Numbered from the stretch's first letter, positions 24,496 to 33,227 are shown. The stretch is DNA of 64,000 nt from Streptomyces sp. AC555_RSS877 (GCF_019049245.1 NZ_JAGMUK010000040.1:62001-126000); one strand, 5' to 3'. Notes: generated by a model from the sequence alone, not told the origin. Program-made: numbers and translations.

Positions 24496-26196
24496 ATGGA
24501 ACTCGCCACTCCGCCCCCGGCGGCGCGGGCCCCTGTCGCCTGGTACAGCTGGTGGCTGATGCCGCTGGCCTTAGGAGGCGGAACGGTTGCCGCCACGTTC
24601 ATGAGCTCGGAGCGAATAACCGCCGCCGTCGCCGGTGTCGCCGCGACGGCAGCCAGTGCGGTGTGCGTTCGCCTCCTGCTCCGTGCCCGGACCGAACTGC
24701 GCCGCGCGGAGGGCTCCTTCCGTACCTCGCAGGCCGAGCACTCCCAGCAGTGGCAGCAGCACGTCGCCGGCCTGGAGCGGAAGTTCTCGGCCGAACGCGC
24801 CGCCCAGGAGGCGCAGTTCGCCGACCAGGCGGGCGCCTACGAGGTGCAACTGGTCGAGCAGTCACGGACGTTCGAGGCACGGCTCGCCGAGCAGACCTCC
24901 GCGTACGAGGCACGGCTCGCCGACCAGGCCACGTCCTACGAGTCGCAGCTCGCCGACCAGGCCGAGGTCTGGAAGGAGCAGCTGACGCACCAGCAGGACG
25001 CGGTCGCCCGCCTCGCCGGCGAACAACTGCCGGACGCGCTCAAGCGCCTGCGTGACGGCGACGCCATCGACGACCTGCTGCCCAGCACCAACCAGTGCGC
25101 CAAGGTCAGTGCCGACCTCCAGGCCGAACTCCGCAAGATCCTCAGGACCGCGCTGATCGGTGTCGAGGAGGAGTTCAACCGCTCGACCTCCGCCGAGCAG
25201 GCCGTCATCAGCATCGGCAACCGCATCCACGTGCTGACCAGCAAGCTCCGCGGTCGCCTGCACGAGATGCAGGGCGAGCACGGCCGGCTGCCGGCCGTCG
25301 CCCGCGGCCTGATGGAGCTCGACCAGGAGATCGGCCCCGCCGACTGTCTCGCCGCCAGTATCGGCGTGCTCGGCGGCTCGGACCGGCCCGGCCGGCAGTG
25401 GCAGGAGCCGCAGCGTCTGCTCAGCGTGGTGCGCGGCGGCATCGGCCGGATCAAGGACTTCCACCGTGTCCAGGTGCGCCACCTGCCCGAACTCGGCGTC
25501 GACGGCGGTCTGGTCGACCACCTCACGCTGGTCTTCGCCCACCTGCTGGACAACGCGGCCCGCTACTCGCCGCCCACCGAGCCGGTGATCGTCTCCGGCA
25601 AGGAGGTCCCCAACGGCGTCGGCATCGAGATCCAGGACTCCGGCAAGGGCCTGAGCGAGGAGAAGAAGCGCGAAGCCGAGAACGCCCTCGCGGGCACCGG
25701 GGCCGGACCGGGCCTCGGCGGCGTCTCGGAGGACGCCAACCTCGGCCTGCGGGTCGTGGGCGCCCTCGCGCGCCGCTACGGGATCCGCGTCACCTTCGCG
25801 GACTCCCCCTGGCTCGGCACCTCGGTGGTGGTCGTGGTCCCGCACAAGTACTTCAGCCAGCTGCCCGCGGTCACCCCCGCGGCCACGGCACCGGTGGCCG
25901 CGGCCACCCCGGCGCAGGTCCCGGCCGCCGTCGAGTCCGCGGCGGAGGAGACCGACGCCGTGGACACCACGCCCGGCGGACTGCCCAAGCGCAGGAGCAA
26001 GCGGAACGAGGCGGAGCGGCACCAGCCGGCCGAGCGCGTCGAGCGGACCGAGGAGACCGGCGTCCTGGCCGTCCCGCCCGACGCCTCCTTCACCGGCCTG
26101 GCCGCCTTCGCCACCGCCGGACGCGAGTCCGTCGAGGCGACGGGGACGGCCGACGGCCGCGAGTCCGCAGAGCACCGCACTGAAGAGAGCGACTAG
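24496..26196 (+). CDS. cvnA: Conservon sensor ATPase/histidine kinase-like protein CvnA
   Basis: This 566-residue protein is the membrane sensor of a Streptomyces conservon. Two N-terminal helices (WWLMPLALGGGTVAATFM and TAAVAGVAATAASAVCVRLL) are followed by a long coiled coil with repeated units such as YEARLADQATSYESQLADQ. A GHKL ATPase domain follows, with N-box HLLDNAARYSPPTEP and G-box IEIQDSGKGLSEE. The C-terminal 130 residues are Pro/Ala/Glu-rich. ATG 24496 has GAAGG six bases upstream. Codon 26 is TTA, so translation may need bldA tRNA. It heads a tight operon with cvnB, C, D and a P450 gene. Confidence 0.9.
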   Translation: MELATPPPAARAPVAWYSWWLMPLALGGGTVAATFMSSERITAAVAGVAATAASAVCVRLLLRARTELRRAEGSFRTSQAEHSQQWQQHVAGLERKFSAERAAQEAQFADQAGAYEVQLVEQSRTFEARLAEQTSAYEARLADQATSYESQLADQAEVWKEQLTHQQDAVARLAGEQLPDALKRLRDGDAIDDLLPSTNQCAKVSADLQAELRKILRTALIGVEEEFNRSTSAEQAVISIGNRIHVLTSKLRGRLHEMQGEHGRLPAVARGLMELDQEIGPADCLAASIGVLGGSDRPGRQWQEPQRLLSVVRGGIGRIKDFHRVQVRHLPELGVDGGLVDHLTLVFAHLLDNAARYSPPTEPVIVSGKEVPNGVGIEIQDSGKGLSEEKKREAENALAGTGAGPGLGGVSEDANLGLRVVGALARRYGIRVTFADSPWLGTSVVVVVPHKYFSQLPAVTPAATAPVAAATPAQVPAAVESAAEETDAVDTTPGGLPKRRSKRNEAERHQPAERVERTEETGVLAVPPDASFTGLAAFATAGRESVEATGTADGRESAEHRTEESD

Positions 26197-26200
26197 TCCC

Positions 26201-26611
26201 ATGACGCAACAGGGAACCGACGTGAGCTGGGCGCTGCGCGATCTGGTGGAATCCATCCCGGAGATCCGCTTCGCCCTCGTGGCCTCGAGCGACGGCAAGG
26301 CAATCACCTCCTTTGGTGCCGAAGACCCCGACGACGTGGACCGATTCGCGGCCGTGGTGGCCGGCCTGCAGGCGCTGGCCCAGCCGGTCGCCGAACAGTT
26401 CCCCAAGTACGCGGGGCAGCTCAGGCTGGCGATGATCGAGGTCGACGGCGGTCATCTCTTCGTCGTACGCGCCGGGGTGGAGACGTACCTCGGCGTCCTC
26501 GCCAGGGAAGGCCTCGACCAAGGGCTGCTCGGACACCAGATGAGGGATCTGGCCCGCCGGATGGGTGAGCTCCTCGGCACCACTCCGCGCCTGGAGGAGC
26601 ACTCTGGATGA
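26201..26611 (+). CDS. cvnB: Conservon roadblock/LC7 protein CvnB
   Basis: This 136-residue roadblock/LC7-domain protein has LVESIPEIRFALVASSDGKAI at the start and LRLAMIEVDGGHLFVVRAG later, with the DLARRMGELL helix at the end. In conservons, CvnB works with CvnD in the way a GTPase-activating roadblock protein (MglB) works with MglA. It starts four bases after cvnA and overlaps cvnC by four bases. Confidence 0.9.
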   Translation: MTQQGTDVSWALRDLVESIPEIRFALVASSDGKAITSFGAEDPDDVDRFAAVVAGLQALAQPVAEQFPKYAGQLRLAMIEVDGGHLFVVRAGVETYLGVLAREGLDQGLLGHQMRDLARRMGELLGTTPRLEEHSG

Positions 26612-26979
26612 GTGCTCCCCGTCGGCCCACGGACCCGTCCGGTCTCGAGCGCTACTACGTCCTGACCGGAGGACGTAGCGGACCGGGCGGTTCGGCGTCG
26701 AGTCTCGACGTGGCGACCCTCATCGTCTCCCGCACCGCTCCCGTACCGGGTATGCAGCACGAGCACGAGGAGATCCTTCGGCGCTGCCGCGATCCGCTGT
26801 CGGTGGCCGAACTCGGCGCCCATCTCGGATTGCCCTTCAACATTCTCGCGGTGCTGCTGGCGGATCTGCTCGAGGCAGGCCGCGTCGAAGCCCGTGACCC
26901 CATTCCGGCACACGACGCCGGTCGCGGGCCAGACCTCGCGCTCCTTGAGGAGGTACTCAGTGGACTTCAAAGGCTTTGA
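26608..26979 (+). CDS. cvnC: Conservon DUF742 protein CvnC
   Basis: This 123-residue DUF742 protein shows ERYYVLTGGRSGPGG, the LVSRTAP-like element LIVSRTAPVPGMQHEHEEIL, and a winged-helix-like core PLSVAELGAHLGLPFNILAV. It is the third conserved component of conservon complexes. The ATG overlaps the cvnB stop by four bases, and its 3' end overlaps cvnD by 20 bases, which fits coupled translation. Confidence 0.9.
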   Translation: MSAPRRPTDPSGLERYYVLTGGRSGPGGSASSLDVATLIVSRTAPVPGMQHEHEEILRRCRDPLSVAELGAHLGLPFNILAVLLADLLEAGRVEARDPIPAHDAGRGPDLALLEEVLSGLQRL

Positions 26980-27565
26980 CCATCCCGGCGGGCCGGATGC
27001 CGGGGGCACCCGCTCGGTGAAGGTGATGATCGCCGGCGGCTTCGGGACCGGGAAGACCACGATGGTCCGCTCGGTCAGCGACATCAAGCCGCTGACCACC
27101 GAGGAGACCCTCACCCAGGCCAGCGCCGACGTCGACCACCTCATCGGCGTCGCCGACAAGACCGAGACCACGGTCAGCCTGGACTTCGGCAAGATCGGCA
27201 TCAACGAGAAGCTGGTGCTCTACCTGTTCGGCACGCCCGGCCAGGAGCGCTTCTGGTTCCTGTGGAACGGCCTGTTCAAGGGCGCGCTCGGCGCGGTCGT
27301 CCTGGTGGACACCCGCCGGCTCGCCTCCAGCTTCCGGGCGATCGAGGAGATGGAGCGGCAGAACGTCCCCTTCGTGATCGCCCTGAACGTCTTCCCCGAC
27401 TCCACGAACCACCCGGTCGAAGAGATCCGGGACGCCCTGGACATCTCCCCGCACACCCCGATCGTGGCCTGCGACGCCCGCGACCGGGCCTCCAGCCGTG
27501 ACGTACTCGTGGCCCTGATACGTCACTTGAAGGAACGCTCCGCCGTCGCACTGGAGCCCCGATGA
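26960..27565 (+). CDS. cvnD: Conservon MglA-like GTPase CvnD
   Basis: This small Ras-like GTPase of 201 residues has P-loop IAGGFGTGKTTMVRSVSDI, a switch region with TEETLTQASADVDHL, the G3-like element LYLFGTPGQERFWFLWNGL, and a base-recognition segment FVIALNVFP where Rab-type enzymes have NKxD (here degenerate). GTG 26960 follows GAGGAGG at a six-base distance. The 3' end overlaps the P450 start (ATGA). It is the switch component of the conservon complex. Confidence 0.92.
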   Translation: MDFKGFDHPGGPDAGGTRSVKVMIAGGFGTGKTTMVRSVSDIKPLTTEETLTQASADVDHLIGVADKTETTVSLDFGKIGINEKLVLYLFGTPGQERFWFLWNGLFKGALGAVVLVDTRRLASSFRAIEEMERQNVPFVIALNVFPDSTNHPVEEIRDALDISPHTPIVACDARDRASSRDVLVALIRHLKERSAVALEPR

Positions 27566-28812
27566 ACGATCAGACCTTAGACGGCCCCGACGCCCCGCGC
27601 GGGTGCCCCGTCGCCCACGGCGGGACCGATCCCGCCCGGCTGTACGGACCGGAGGCGGCGACCGACCCGCACGGCATCTATGAGCGGCTGCGCAAGGAAC
27701 ACGGCTCCGTCGCGCCCGTCCTGCTCGAAGGAGACATCGCCGCCTGGCTGGTCCTCGGCTACCGCGACAACCGGCGGGTGCTGGACAACCCCCGCCAGTT
27801 CAGCCGGGACGCGCGGATCTGGCGGGACTGGCAGGACGGCCGGGTCGAGGAGACCTCACCGCTGATCCCGATGCTCGGCTGGCGCCCCGACTGTGTCTCC
27901 CAGGACGGCGAGCCGCACCGCAGGCTGCGCGGTGCCGTCACCGACGGCCTGCAGGCCGCGACCGGCCGCGGGATCCGGCGGCACGTCACGCACTTCGCGA
28001 ACAAGCAGATCGACGCGTTCGCGGCCACCGGGCGGGCCGACCTGGTGGCGGACTACGCCGAGCACCTGCCGATGCTGGTCCTCACCCGCATCCTCGGCCT
28101 CCCCGCGGCGGAGGGCCGCAGCCTGGTCGAGTCCTGCGCCCAGGTCCTCAAGGGCGGCGAGGGGGCACTCGCCCACAACGACCGCATCATCGAGATCCTC
28201 GGCGAACTCGCCGGACGCAAGAAGGCCGAACCGGGCTCGGACTTCACGACCGCCCTGCTCGAGCACCACGCGGATCTCGACATGGAGGAAGTCGTCAGCC
28301 ATCTGCGTCTGGTGCTGATCGCCGGGCACACCACGACCAGCAACCTGCTGGCCCGGGTGCTGCAACTGGTCCTCACCGACGCCTCCCGGCTCTCCGGCCT
28401 GGTCAGCGGTCAGCTGAACATCTCCGGGGTGGTGGAGGAGGTCATGTGGAACACGCCGCCGCTGGCGGTCATGCCGGGCCGCTTCGCCGCCACCGACCTC
28501 GAACTCGGCGGACATCACATCCAGGAGGGCGACCTGCTCGTCCTCGGGCTCGCACCGGGCAACCTCGACCCGGAGGTCCGGCCCGATCCGGGCGTCTCCG
28601 TCCAGGGCAACCAGTCGCATCTCGCGTTCAGCGCGGGCCCGCACGAGTGCCCCGGGCAGAGCATCGGCCAGTCCATCATCGAGATCGGCGTGGACGTCCT
28701 GCTGCACCGGCTTCCGGGTCTGCGGCTGGCCGTACCGTCGGAGGAGCTCGGCTCGACCGCCTCCACGTGGGAGTTCCGGCTGGACAGCCTGCCGGTCGAG
28801 TTCCCCGTGTAG
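27562..28812 (+). CDS. cvnE: Conservon cytochrome P450 of CYP157 type (no ExxR arginine)
   Basis: This 416-residue P450 shows the haem-ligand loop FSAGPHECPGQSIGQ with Cys363 and the I-helix oxygen-activation motif LIAGHTTTSN. In the K-helix, where almost every P450 has ExxR, it reads E293-V-M-W296, so the arginine is replaced by tryptophan. The CYP157 family of Streptomyces is known for exactly this loss (EQSLW in CYP157C1). Codon 6 is TTA. The ATG overlaps the cvnD stop by four bases. The substrate is unknown; the convergent terpene synthase makes a sesquiterpene one candidate. Confidence 0.88.
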   Translation: MNDQTLDGPDAPRGCPVAHGGTDPARLYGPEAATDPHGIYERLRKEHGSVAPVLLEGDIAAWLVLGYRDNRRVLDNPRQFSRDARIWRDWQDGRVEETSPLIPMLGWRPDCVSQDGEPHRRLRGAVTDGLQAATGRGIRRHVTHFANKQIDAFAATGRADLVADYAEHLPMLVLTRILGLPAAEGRSLVESCAQVLKGGEGALAHNDRIIEILGELAGRKKAEPGSDFTTALLEHHADLDMEEVVSHLRLVLIAGHTTTSNLLARVLQLVLTDASRLSGLVSGQLNISGVVEEVMWNTPPLAVMPGRFAATDLELGGHHIQEGDLLVLGLAPGNLDPEVRPDPGVSVQGNQSHLAFSAGPHECPGQSIGQSIIEIGVDVLLHRLPGLRLAVPSEELGSTASTWEFRLDSLPVEFPV

Positions 28813-28831
28813 CGCGCGCTGCGCGCACTCC

Positions 28832-28863
28832 CGCTGCCCGGTCGGACCACCGACCGGGCAGCG
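28832..28863. terminator. Bidirectional terminator between the P450 and terpene synthase genes
   Basis: Perfect 14-base arms (28832-28845 and 28850-28863, CGCTGCCCGGTCGG and its complement) close over a four-base loop, ACCA. It fills the 59-base gap between two convergent stop codons. Confidence 0.85.
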
Positions 28864-28871
28864 CTGTCCCG

Positions 28872-29903
28872 TCACACGGCCAGCAGGTCGTCCACCGAGC
28901 CGTGTCCTGCCAGTTCGGCGGCGGCCGCCGGACCGTCCTTGACCGCCGCATAGCGGCCCGACACCAGCGCCCACTCGTAGTTGCCGTTGATCCAGTGCTG
29001 GATGGCCTCCACTCCCATCCGCACCCTGGCCCGCTCGTCCTCGTCGAGGCCGAGCTCGTCGCACATACCGGGGACGCGGGCCTCGAGTTCCAGGTACTCG
29101 TCGAGGCAGGCGGTCGTCATGCGGTACGCCTCGGCGGCCGCCTCCTTCCACGAGAAGGTCCGCTCCCGGTGCAGCACGGCGATCAGGTTGTGACCGTCGC
29201 CCCGGCGTTTCTCGCGCTCGAAGGAGTGGATGTCGTTCATGAAGCCGATGGTGTCCGCGGCCAGATCGCGCATCCTCTCCATCACCGGGTGCGCCATCGC
29301 CTGCGACGGCACCTCGAAGCCACGGCTGCGCTCTCCCGCGTCGATGCTGTGGTGGATGCCGACCGTACGGCGACGGAACTCGGTGTACTCGTCGACGCCC
29401 AGGGTTCCCGCGAGGCCACGGGCCGCCAGGTCGACCTCCTCGCAGTGGGCCACCAGGAAACGCCCCCAGGAGGCGGCGAACCGGGTCCGCCAGGTCAGGG
29501 ACATGCCGTCGGACAGATGGTTCCAGACCTCCGCCCAGGCCAGCGTGATGGGGCAGACCACCCGGGGGCGGATTCCCGCCGGCCGCAGCGGGGTGACGAT
29601 GAGCTCGCGCGCGACCTCCGCTATGCGGTCCGCGCGGTCCGGCTGATGCGCGTCGAACTGGTCGTCGAAGAGGAAGGCCAGCGAGAACCAGTTCATCAGG
29701 ACGACCATGTCGTCCGCCGAGGCGTGGGGATAGGTGCGGGCGGCGGCCTGCGGCAGGTCCCAGGTCTTGTACTCCTCGAACCCGGCCAGGCTGCGTACCA
29801 GGCCCATGTCCCAGATCCAGCGCAGATGTCGCGCCCGGGCGTACTCCAGATGTTCGCTGACGGGGGTGTCGAAGGGGAGGTCGAACCGGACGTCCTGAGG
29901 CAT
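28872..29903 (-). CDS. Class I terpene synthase (probably sesquiterpene)
   Basis: This 343-residue bacterial terpene cyclase has the aspartate-rich metal motif DDQFD at residues 80-84, the NSE triad in NDIHSFERE at 223-231 (N223, S227, E231), the following KRRGDGHNL, and a C-terminal RY pair (SGRYAAV). All magnesium ligands are present. From memory the closest characterised relatives are farnesyl-diphosphate cyclases of Streptomyces such as the 7-epi-alpha-eudesmol synthase group, but the product cannot be read from sequence. The ATG follows GAAAGGAAGC. It converges on the conservon P450. Confidence 0.88.
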   Translation of the reverse strand: MPQDVRFDLPFDTPVSEHLEYARARHLRWIWDMGLVRSLAGFEEYKTWDLPQAAARTYPHASADDMVVLMNWFSLAFLFDDQFDAHQPDRADRIAEVARELIVTPLRPAGIRPRVVCPITLAWAEVWNHLSDGMSLTWRTRFAASWGRFLVAHCEEVDLAARGLAGTLGVDEYTEFRRRTVGIHHSIDAGERSRGFEVPSQAMAHPVMERMRDLAADTIGFMNDIHSFEREKRRGDGHNLIAVLHRERTFSWKEAAAEAYRMTTACLDEYLELEARVPGMCDELGLDEDERARVRMGVEAIQHWINGNYEWALVSGRYAAVKDGPAAAAELAGHGSVDDLLAV

Positions 29904-30250
29904 GTGCTTCCTTTCGGGAGACGTGACGCAGAGCCCCCCGCCCCTGCGAGCGGGCGGTCATGACGACCGCCCGTGCACTCGAACTGGGCTTCTATGGCCG
30001 AAAGTTGAACCGAGAAGCGCTACGAGGCTGCCCAGAGCGTAAATGATCTATACCGTGACCTGGCCGTGATGTCCGTTACTGCACAGGCCAGTTGAGCTGC
30101 GTATACTCCCTCGCCACCCACACGTGTCAACGCGCCCTCGACTGGGGGCGCTTGACGCGGGCGGCCGACTGAATCGGCCAGGTCGGGATATCCGCTAGGT
30201 ACAGGGCGGCGGGACACCACCGTTCCGCGCCCCGGACCTTCGGAGGAGAC
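29904..30250. promoter_or_regulatory. Divergent promoter region between the terpene synthase and VOC genes
   Basis: This 347-base stretch has no supportable gene. Sequence at 30000-30120 is noticeably AT-richer than its surroundings (for example TAAATGATCTATACCG and GCGTATACTCCC) and is the likely place for the terpene synthase promoter. I could not identify matching -35/-10 pairs with confidence. Confidence 0.4.
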
Positions 30251-30643
30251 ATGGCACTGGTCAAAGCGGGCGTGGTCGTGCTCGACTGCGCCGAGCCCGA
30301 GAAGCTCGCAGTGTTCTACAAGGAGCTGCTGGGCGCCGAGCAGACGCACGAGAGTGCCAACCGGGTCGAGATCAAGGGTGCCGGCGGGATGTCCATGGCC
30401 TTCCGCCGCGACGTGAACGCCACGCCGCCGAGCTGGCCCCGGCCGGAGAACGCCCTCCAGGCCCACATCGACTTCGTGGTGGAGGACCTGGACGAGGCGG
30501 AGCGCAAGGTGATCGGGCTCGGCGGGCGGCCCCTGGAGACCAGGGACGTGGCCGGACCGTACGAGGAACGCGGCTACGCCGATCCGGCCGGCCACTCCTT
30601 CACGGTGCGCCTGATCCCGTCGACGGCGCCCAAACAGGGCTGA
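30251..30643 (+). CDS. VOC-family (glyoxalase-like) protein
   Basis: This 130-residue vicinal-oxygen-chelate protein has VKAGVVVLDCAEPEKLAVFYKE at the start, a middle element QAHIDFVVEDLDEAERKVIGLG, and a C-terminal YADPAGHSFTVRLI. The pattern is of the Glyoxalase-like 6 type in actinobacteria. The first metal-ligand His of true glyoxalases is replaced (VVVLDC), so a metal-dependent reaction is uncertain; it may bind a small molecule. The ATG follows TCGGAGGAGAC. Confidence 0.8.
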   Translation: MALVKAGVVVLDCAEPEKLAVFYKELLGAEQTHESANRVEIKGAGGMSMAFRRDVNATPPSWPRPENALQAHIDFVVEDLDEAERKVIGLGGRPLETRDVAGPYEERGYADPAGHSFTVRLIPSTAPKQG

Positions 30644-30698
30644 GGCCCTGACGAACAGGCTGAGCCGCCAGGGCTGAGCCCCTGACCGACAGCTGAGC

Positions 30699-30729
30699 CG
30701 CCCGGGCAGGGCTGAGCCCCGCCCGGGCG
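30699..30729. terminator. Hairpin terminator between convergent VOC and DUF4235 genes
   Basis: CGCCCGGGC (30699-30707) pairs with GCCCGGGCG (30721-30729). The loop itself holds GGGCT-G-AGCCC, so the structure is very stable. The 102-base gap also holds repeated TGAGCC-type words. Confidence 0.75.
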
Positions 30730-30745
30730 TACCTGTGCGCCGTCG

Positions 30746-31042
30746 TCAGTCCCGGCCGCCCTTGTCGTCGGCCGGCCAGACGCCGGTCGAGCGTTCGATG
30801 GCCTTGGCGCCGGTGCGGTCCACCGCGCTGCGCACCACGGCGAAGATGGCGCCCTGGATGGCGGCGGCCAGCAGGATCTCTCCCCAGCCGCGGTCCCGGT
30901 CCAGGGCGTCGGGCGCGTCGTCCTCGTGTCGGATCGCCTTCCAGGTCTTCTGGAAGGCGAGTCCCGCCAGGGTTCCGCTCGTCCAGCCCAGCACGAAGCC
31001 GATGGGCTTGTAGGCGAGGGGCAGCTTCTTCTTCTTGGCCAC
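30746..31042 (-). CDS. DUF4235 small membrane protein
   Basis: This 98-residue protein has a basic KKKK start, a helix PIGFVLGWTSGTLAGLAFQ, the conserved WKAI-x-HEDDAPDALDRDRGW segment, and a second helix ILLAAAIQGAIFAVVRSAVD. This is the DUF4235 pattern; the function is unknown. The GTG at 31042 follows AAGGAGATTCAC. It lies 14 bases downstream of the glutathione-transferase-like gene and is probably cotranscribed with it. Confidence 0.82.
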   Translation of the reverse strand: MAKKKKLPLAYKPIGFVLGWTSGTLAGLAFQKTWKAIRHEDDAPDALDRDRGWGEILLAAAIQGAIFAVVRSAVDRTGAKAIERSTGVWPADDKGGRD

Positions 31043-31056
31043 GTGAATCTCCTTGG

Positions 31057-32082
31057 TCAGCGGATGGGTCGGTGGCTTTCCGGGACCTTCTCGTCCTCGG
31101 GTACCGGGCCCGGCGGCGTCCCGTCGCCGAAGGGCCGGCCGCCCAGTTCCTCCCGGTGATGGGGGGCCTGCCAGCCGGACAGGTCCGGCCCGAGGGGGAC
31201 GATGCCGGTCGGGTTGATGCCGGTGTGCACCTGGTGGTAGTGCCGCTTGATGTGGTCGAAGTCGACGGTGTCGCCGAAGCCCGGTGTCTGGTAGAGATCG
31301 CGGACGTACGCCCACAGGACCTCGTTCTCGGCCAGCTTCCAGCGGTTGCACTTGAAGTGGCCGTGGTAGACGGCGTCGAAGCGGACCAGGGTGGTGAACA
31401 GCCGGATGTCCGCCTCGGTGAGGGTGTCGCCGACCAGGTACCGCTGCCGGGCGAGCCGGGGTGTCAGCAGGTCCAGCCGGCGGAAGACGCCCGCGCAGGC
31501 GGCCTCGTACTCCTCCTGGCCGGTGGCGAAGCCCGCCCGGTACACGCCGTTGTTGACGTCCCTGTAGACGTCCGCCATCACCGTGTCGATCTCGTCGCGC
31601 AGGGCCTGCGGATACAGGTCGGGCGCACCGTCGCGGTGCAGGGCCGTCCATTCGGTGGCGAGGTCCAGGGTGATGCGCTGGTAGTCGTTGGTGACCAGCT
31701 TCCCGCTCGGCACGTCCACGATCGCGGGCACGCTCACGCCGCCGGGGTAGTCGCTCTCCCGCCGGTCATAGGCCTCGCTGAGGTAGCGGATGCCGAGGAC
31801 CGGGTCGCGGTCGTCGGCGTCGAGGGTGAAGCGCCAGCTGCGGTCGTCCTGGATCGGGTCGGCGACGGCGAGCGACAGGGCGTCCTCCAGGCCGAGGAGA
31901 CGCCGGGAGACCAGCGAGCGGCTCGCCCACGGGCAGGCGCGGCTCACCACCAGCCGGTAGCGGCCCGCCTCCACCGGCCAGCCGTCCCGGCCGTCCGCGG
32001 TGATCCGGTCCGAGAAGTGGCTCTTGGACCGCGTGAAGGTCTTCTTGCCGTACTCACTGTTGCCGTCGTCCCCGGCACCCAT
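31057..32082 (-). CDS. Glutathione S-transferase-family protein (ECM4/YqjG-like glutathionyl-hydroquinone reductase type)
   Basis: This 341-residue protein has a thioredoxin-fold N-terminal half containing VSRACPWASRSLVSRRLLGL, where CPW carries the catalytic Cys of omega/Xi-class transferases. Conserved SWRFTLDADDRDPVLGIRYL and TNDYQRITLDLATEWTAL segments come next. The C-terminal helical domain has NNGVYRAGFATGQEEYEAA, GDTLTEADIRLFTTLVRFD and VHTGINPTGIVPLGPDL. This matches S-glutathionyl-(chloro)hydroquinone reductases. Actinobacteria use mycothiol instead of glutathione, so the natural thiol here is likely different. Confidence 0.85.
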   Translation of the reverse strand: MGAGDDGNSEYGKKTFTRSKSHFSDRITADGRDGWPVEAGRYRLVVSRACPWASRSLVSRRLLGLEDALSLAVADPIQDDRSWRFTLDADDRDPVLGIRYLSEAYDRRESDYPGGVSVPAIVDVPSGKLVTNDYQRITLDLATEWTALHRDGAPDLYPQALRDEIDTVMADVYRDVNNGVYRAGFATGQEEYEAACAGVFRRLDLLTPRLARQRYLVGDTLTEADIRLFTTLVRFDAVYHGHFKCNRWKLAENEVLWAYVRDLYQTPGFGDTVDFDHIKRHYHQVHTGINPTGIVPLGPDLSGWQAPHHREELGGRPFGDGTPPGPVPEDEKVPESHRPIR

Positions 32083-32193
32083 GCTTCCTCCCTGCTGTGC
32101 GGCTGCCCGCTGTCGGACCGCCCTGGTGAACGCGTTCCCCGTTTTGCGCCGACGGCACGGTGTGAGCCGTATCGACCGGGGCAGTCGGCGGAG

Positions 32194-33165
32194 GTGACAG
32201 GTACATCTTCAGAAGAGACGGCAGACCGGAAGACGCGCGTCACCGTGCTCGTGGCGCTCACGGCCAACCTCGTGATCGCGGTGGCCAAGGCCGTCGGCGG
32301 CCTCCTCGCGGCCTCGCCGGCACTGCTGTCGGAGGCCGCGCACTCCGTCGCCGACAGCATGAACGAGGTCTTCCTGCTCGCCGCGCTGCGCCGCAGCCGC
32401 CGCCCCGCCGACCGGCGTCACCCCTTCGGCTACGGCAAGGAACGGTTCTTCTGGTCGCTCCTCGCGGCCGTCGGAATCTTCGTGATGGGCGGCTGCTTCT
32501 CCTTCTTCCAAGGGATCGAGGCCCTCAGAAACGGCGCCGAGGAGACGCTCGGCGGGTATGTGGCGGGCCTGGTCGTGCTGGGCGTCGCCCTCATCGCAGA
32601 AGGACTCTCGCTGGTCAGGGCCCTGTACCAGGTACGCCGGCAGGGCCGGGGCATGGACGGCCTGCGCGACCCGGCGCTGCGCACGGTCGTCGCCGAGGAC
32701 GGCACGGCGGTGCTCGGCGTCACCCTCGCGATGGCCGGCATGGCGCTGCACATGGTCACCGGGCAGGTCGTGTGGGAGGCGTCCGCGTCGCTGGCGATCG
32801 GTGCCCTGCTCGTCTACGTGGCCTACCGCCTCGGCCGCGAGGCACGGGACCAGCTGATCGGGGAGGCCGCCGACCCGGAGTCCAGCGGCAGGATCCGGGT
32901 GCTGCTGGCGGCGCAGCCCGAGATCGACAGCGTGGAGGAGCTGTTCACGATGAAGATGGGGCTGGACTCGCTCCTGGTGGCCGCCCGTGTCGACCTGGTG
33001 CCCGGACTGGACAGTGAGCGGGTCGAGGAGGTCGCGGTACGGATCAAGCGGTCCGTCGCCAGTACCGTCCCGGAGGCCGGCCAGATCTTCCTCGACGTGA
33101 CCGACCGGCCGACCGCCGAGGCAGCGGAAAGCCCCGCCGCGACGGGGGAACGCGGCGGGGCCTGA
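32194..33165 (+). CDS. Cation diffusion facilitator (zinc/iron-type efflux transporter)
   Basis: This 323-residue CDF transporter has membrane helices beginning VLVALTANLVIAVAKAVGG, the metal-site signature SEAAHSVADSMNEVFLLAAL, RRHPFGYGKERFFWSLLAA, and a C-terminal cytoplasmic domain with DSVEELFTMKMGLDSLLVAA. The His-Asp pair of the A-site is present. The GTG at 32194 is favoured by position relative to the family N-terminus, although a GGAGG overlaps it, so the true start is uncertain. It should export divalent metal using the proton gradient. Confidence 0.85.
   Translation: MTGTSSEETADRKTRVTVLVALTANLVIAVAKAVGGLLAASPALLSEAAHSVADSMNEVFLLAALRRSRRPADRRHPFGYGKERFFWSLLAAVGIFVMGGCFSFFQGIEALRNGAEETLGGYVAGLVVLGVALIAEGLSLVRALYQVRRQGRGMDGLRDPALRTVVAEDGTAVLGVTLAMAGMALHMVTGQVVWEASASLAIGALLVYVAYRLGREARDQLIGEAADPESSGRIRVLLAAQPEIDSVEELFTMKMGLDSLLVAARVDLVPGLDSERVEEVAVRIKRSVASTVPEAGQIFLDVTDRPTAEAAESPAATGERGGA
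33131..33161 (+). terminator. Terminator hairpin overlapping the end of the CDF gene
   Basis: GCCCCGCCGC (33131-33140) and GCGGCGGGGC (33152-33161) are perfect arms around 11 bases. The hairpin encodes the last residues of the transporter (ATGERGGA), so stop and terminator overlap. Confidence 0.7.
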
Positions 33166-33227
33166 GGCTCGGGTGCCCGGCGGACGCGGCACCATGCGTC
33201 CCGAGCCGAGAATTCTTTCCGGGAGGT

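Noticed and set aside
31072..32193. N-terminal extension that would make the CDF transporter about 697 residues
   Set aside because: The first 374 codons are antisense to the glutathione-transferase-like gene; the transporter similarity starts just after 32194.
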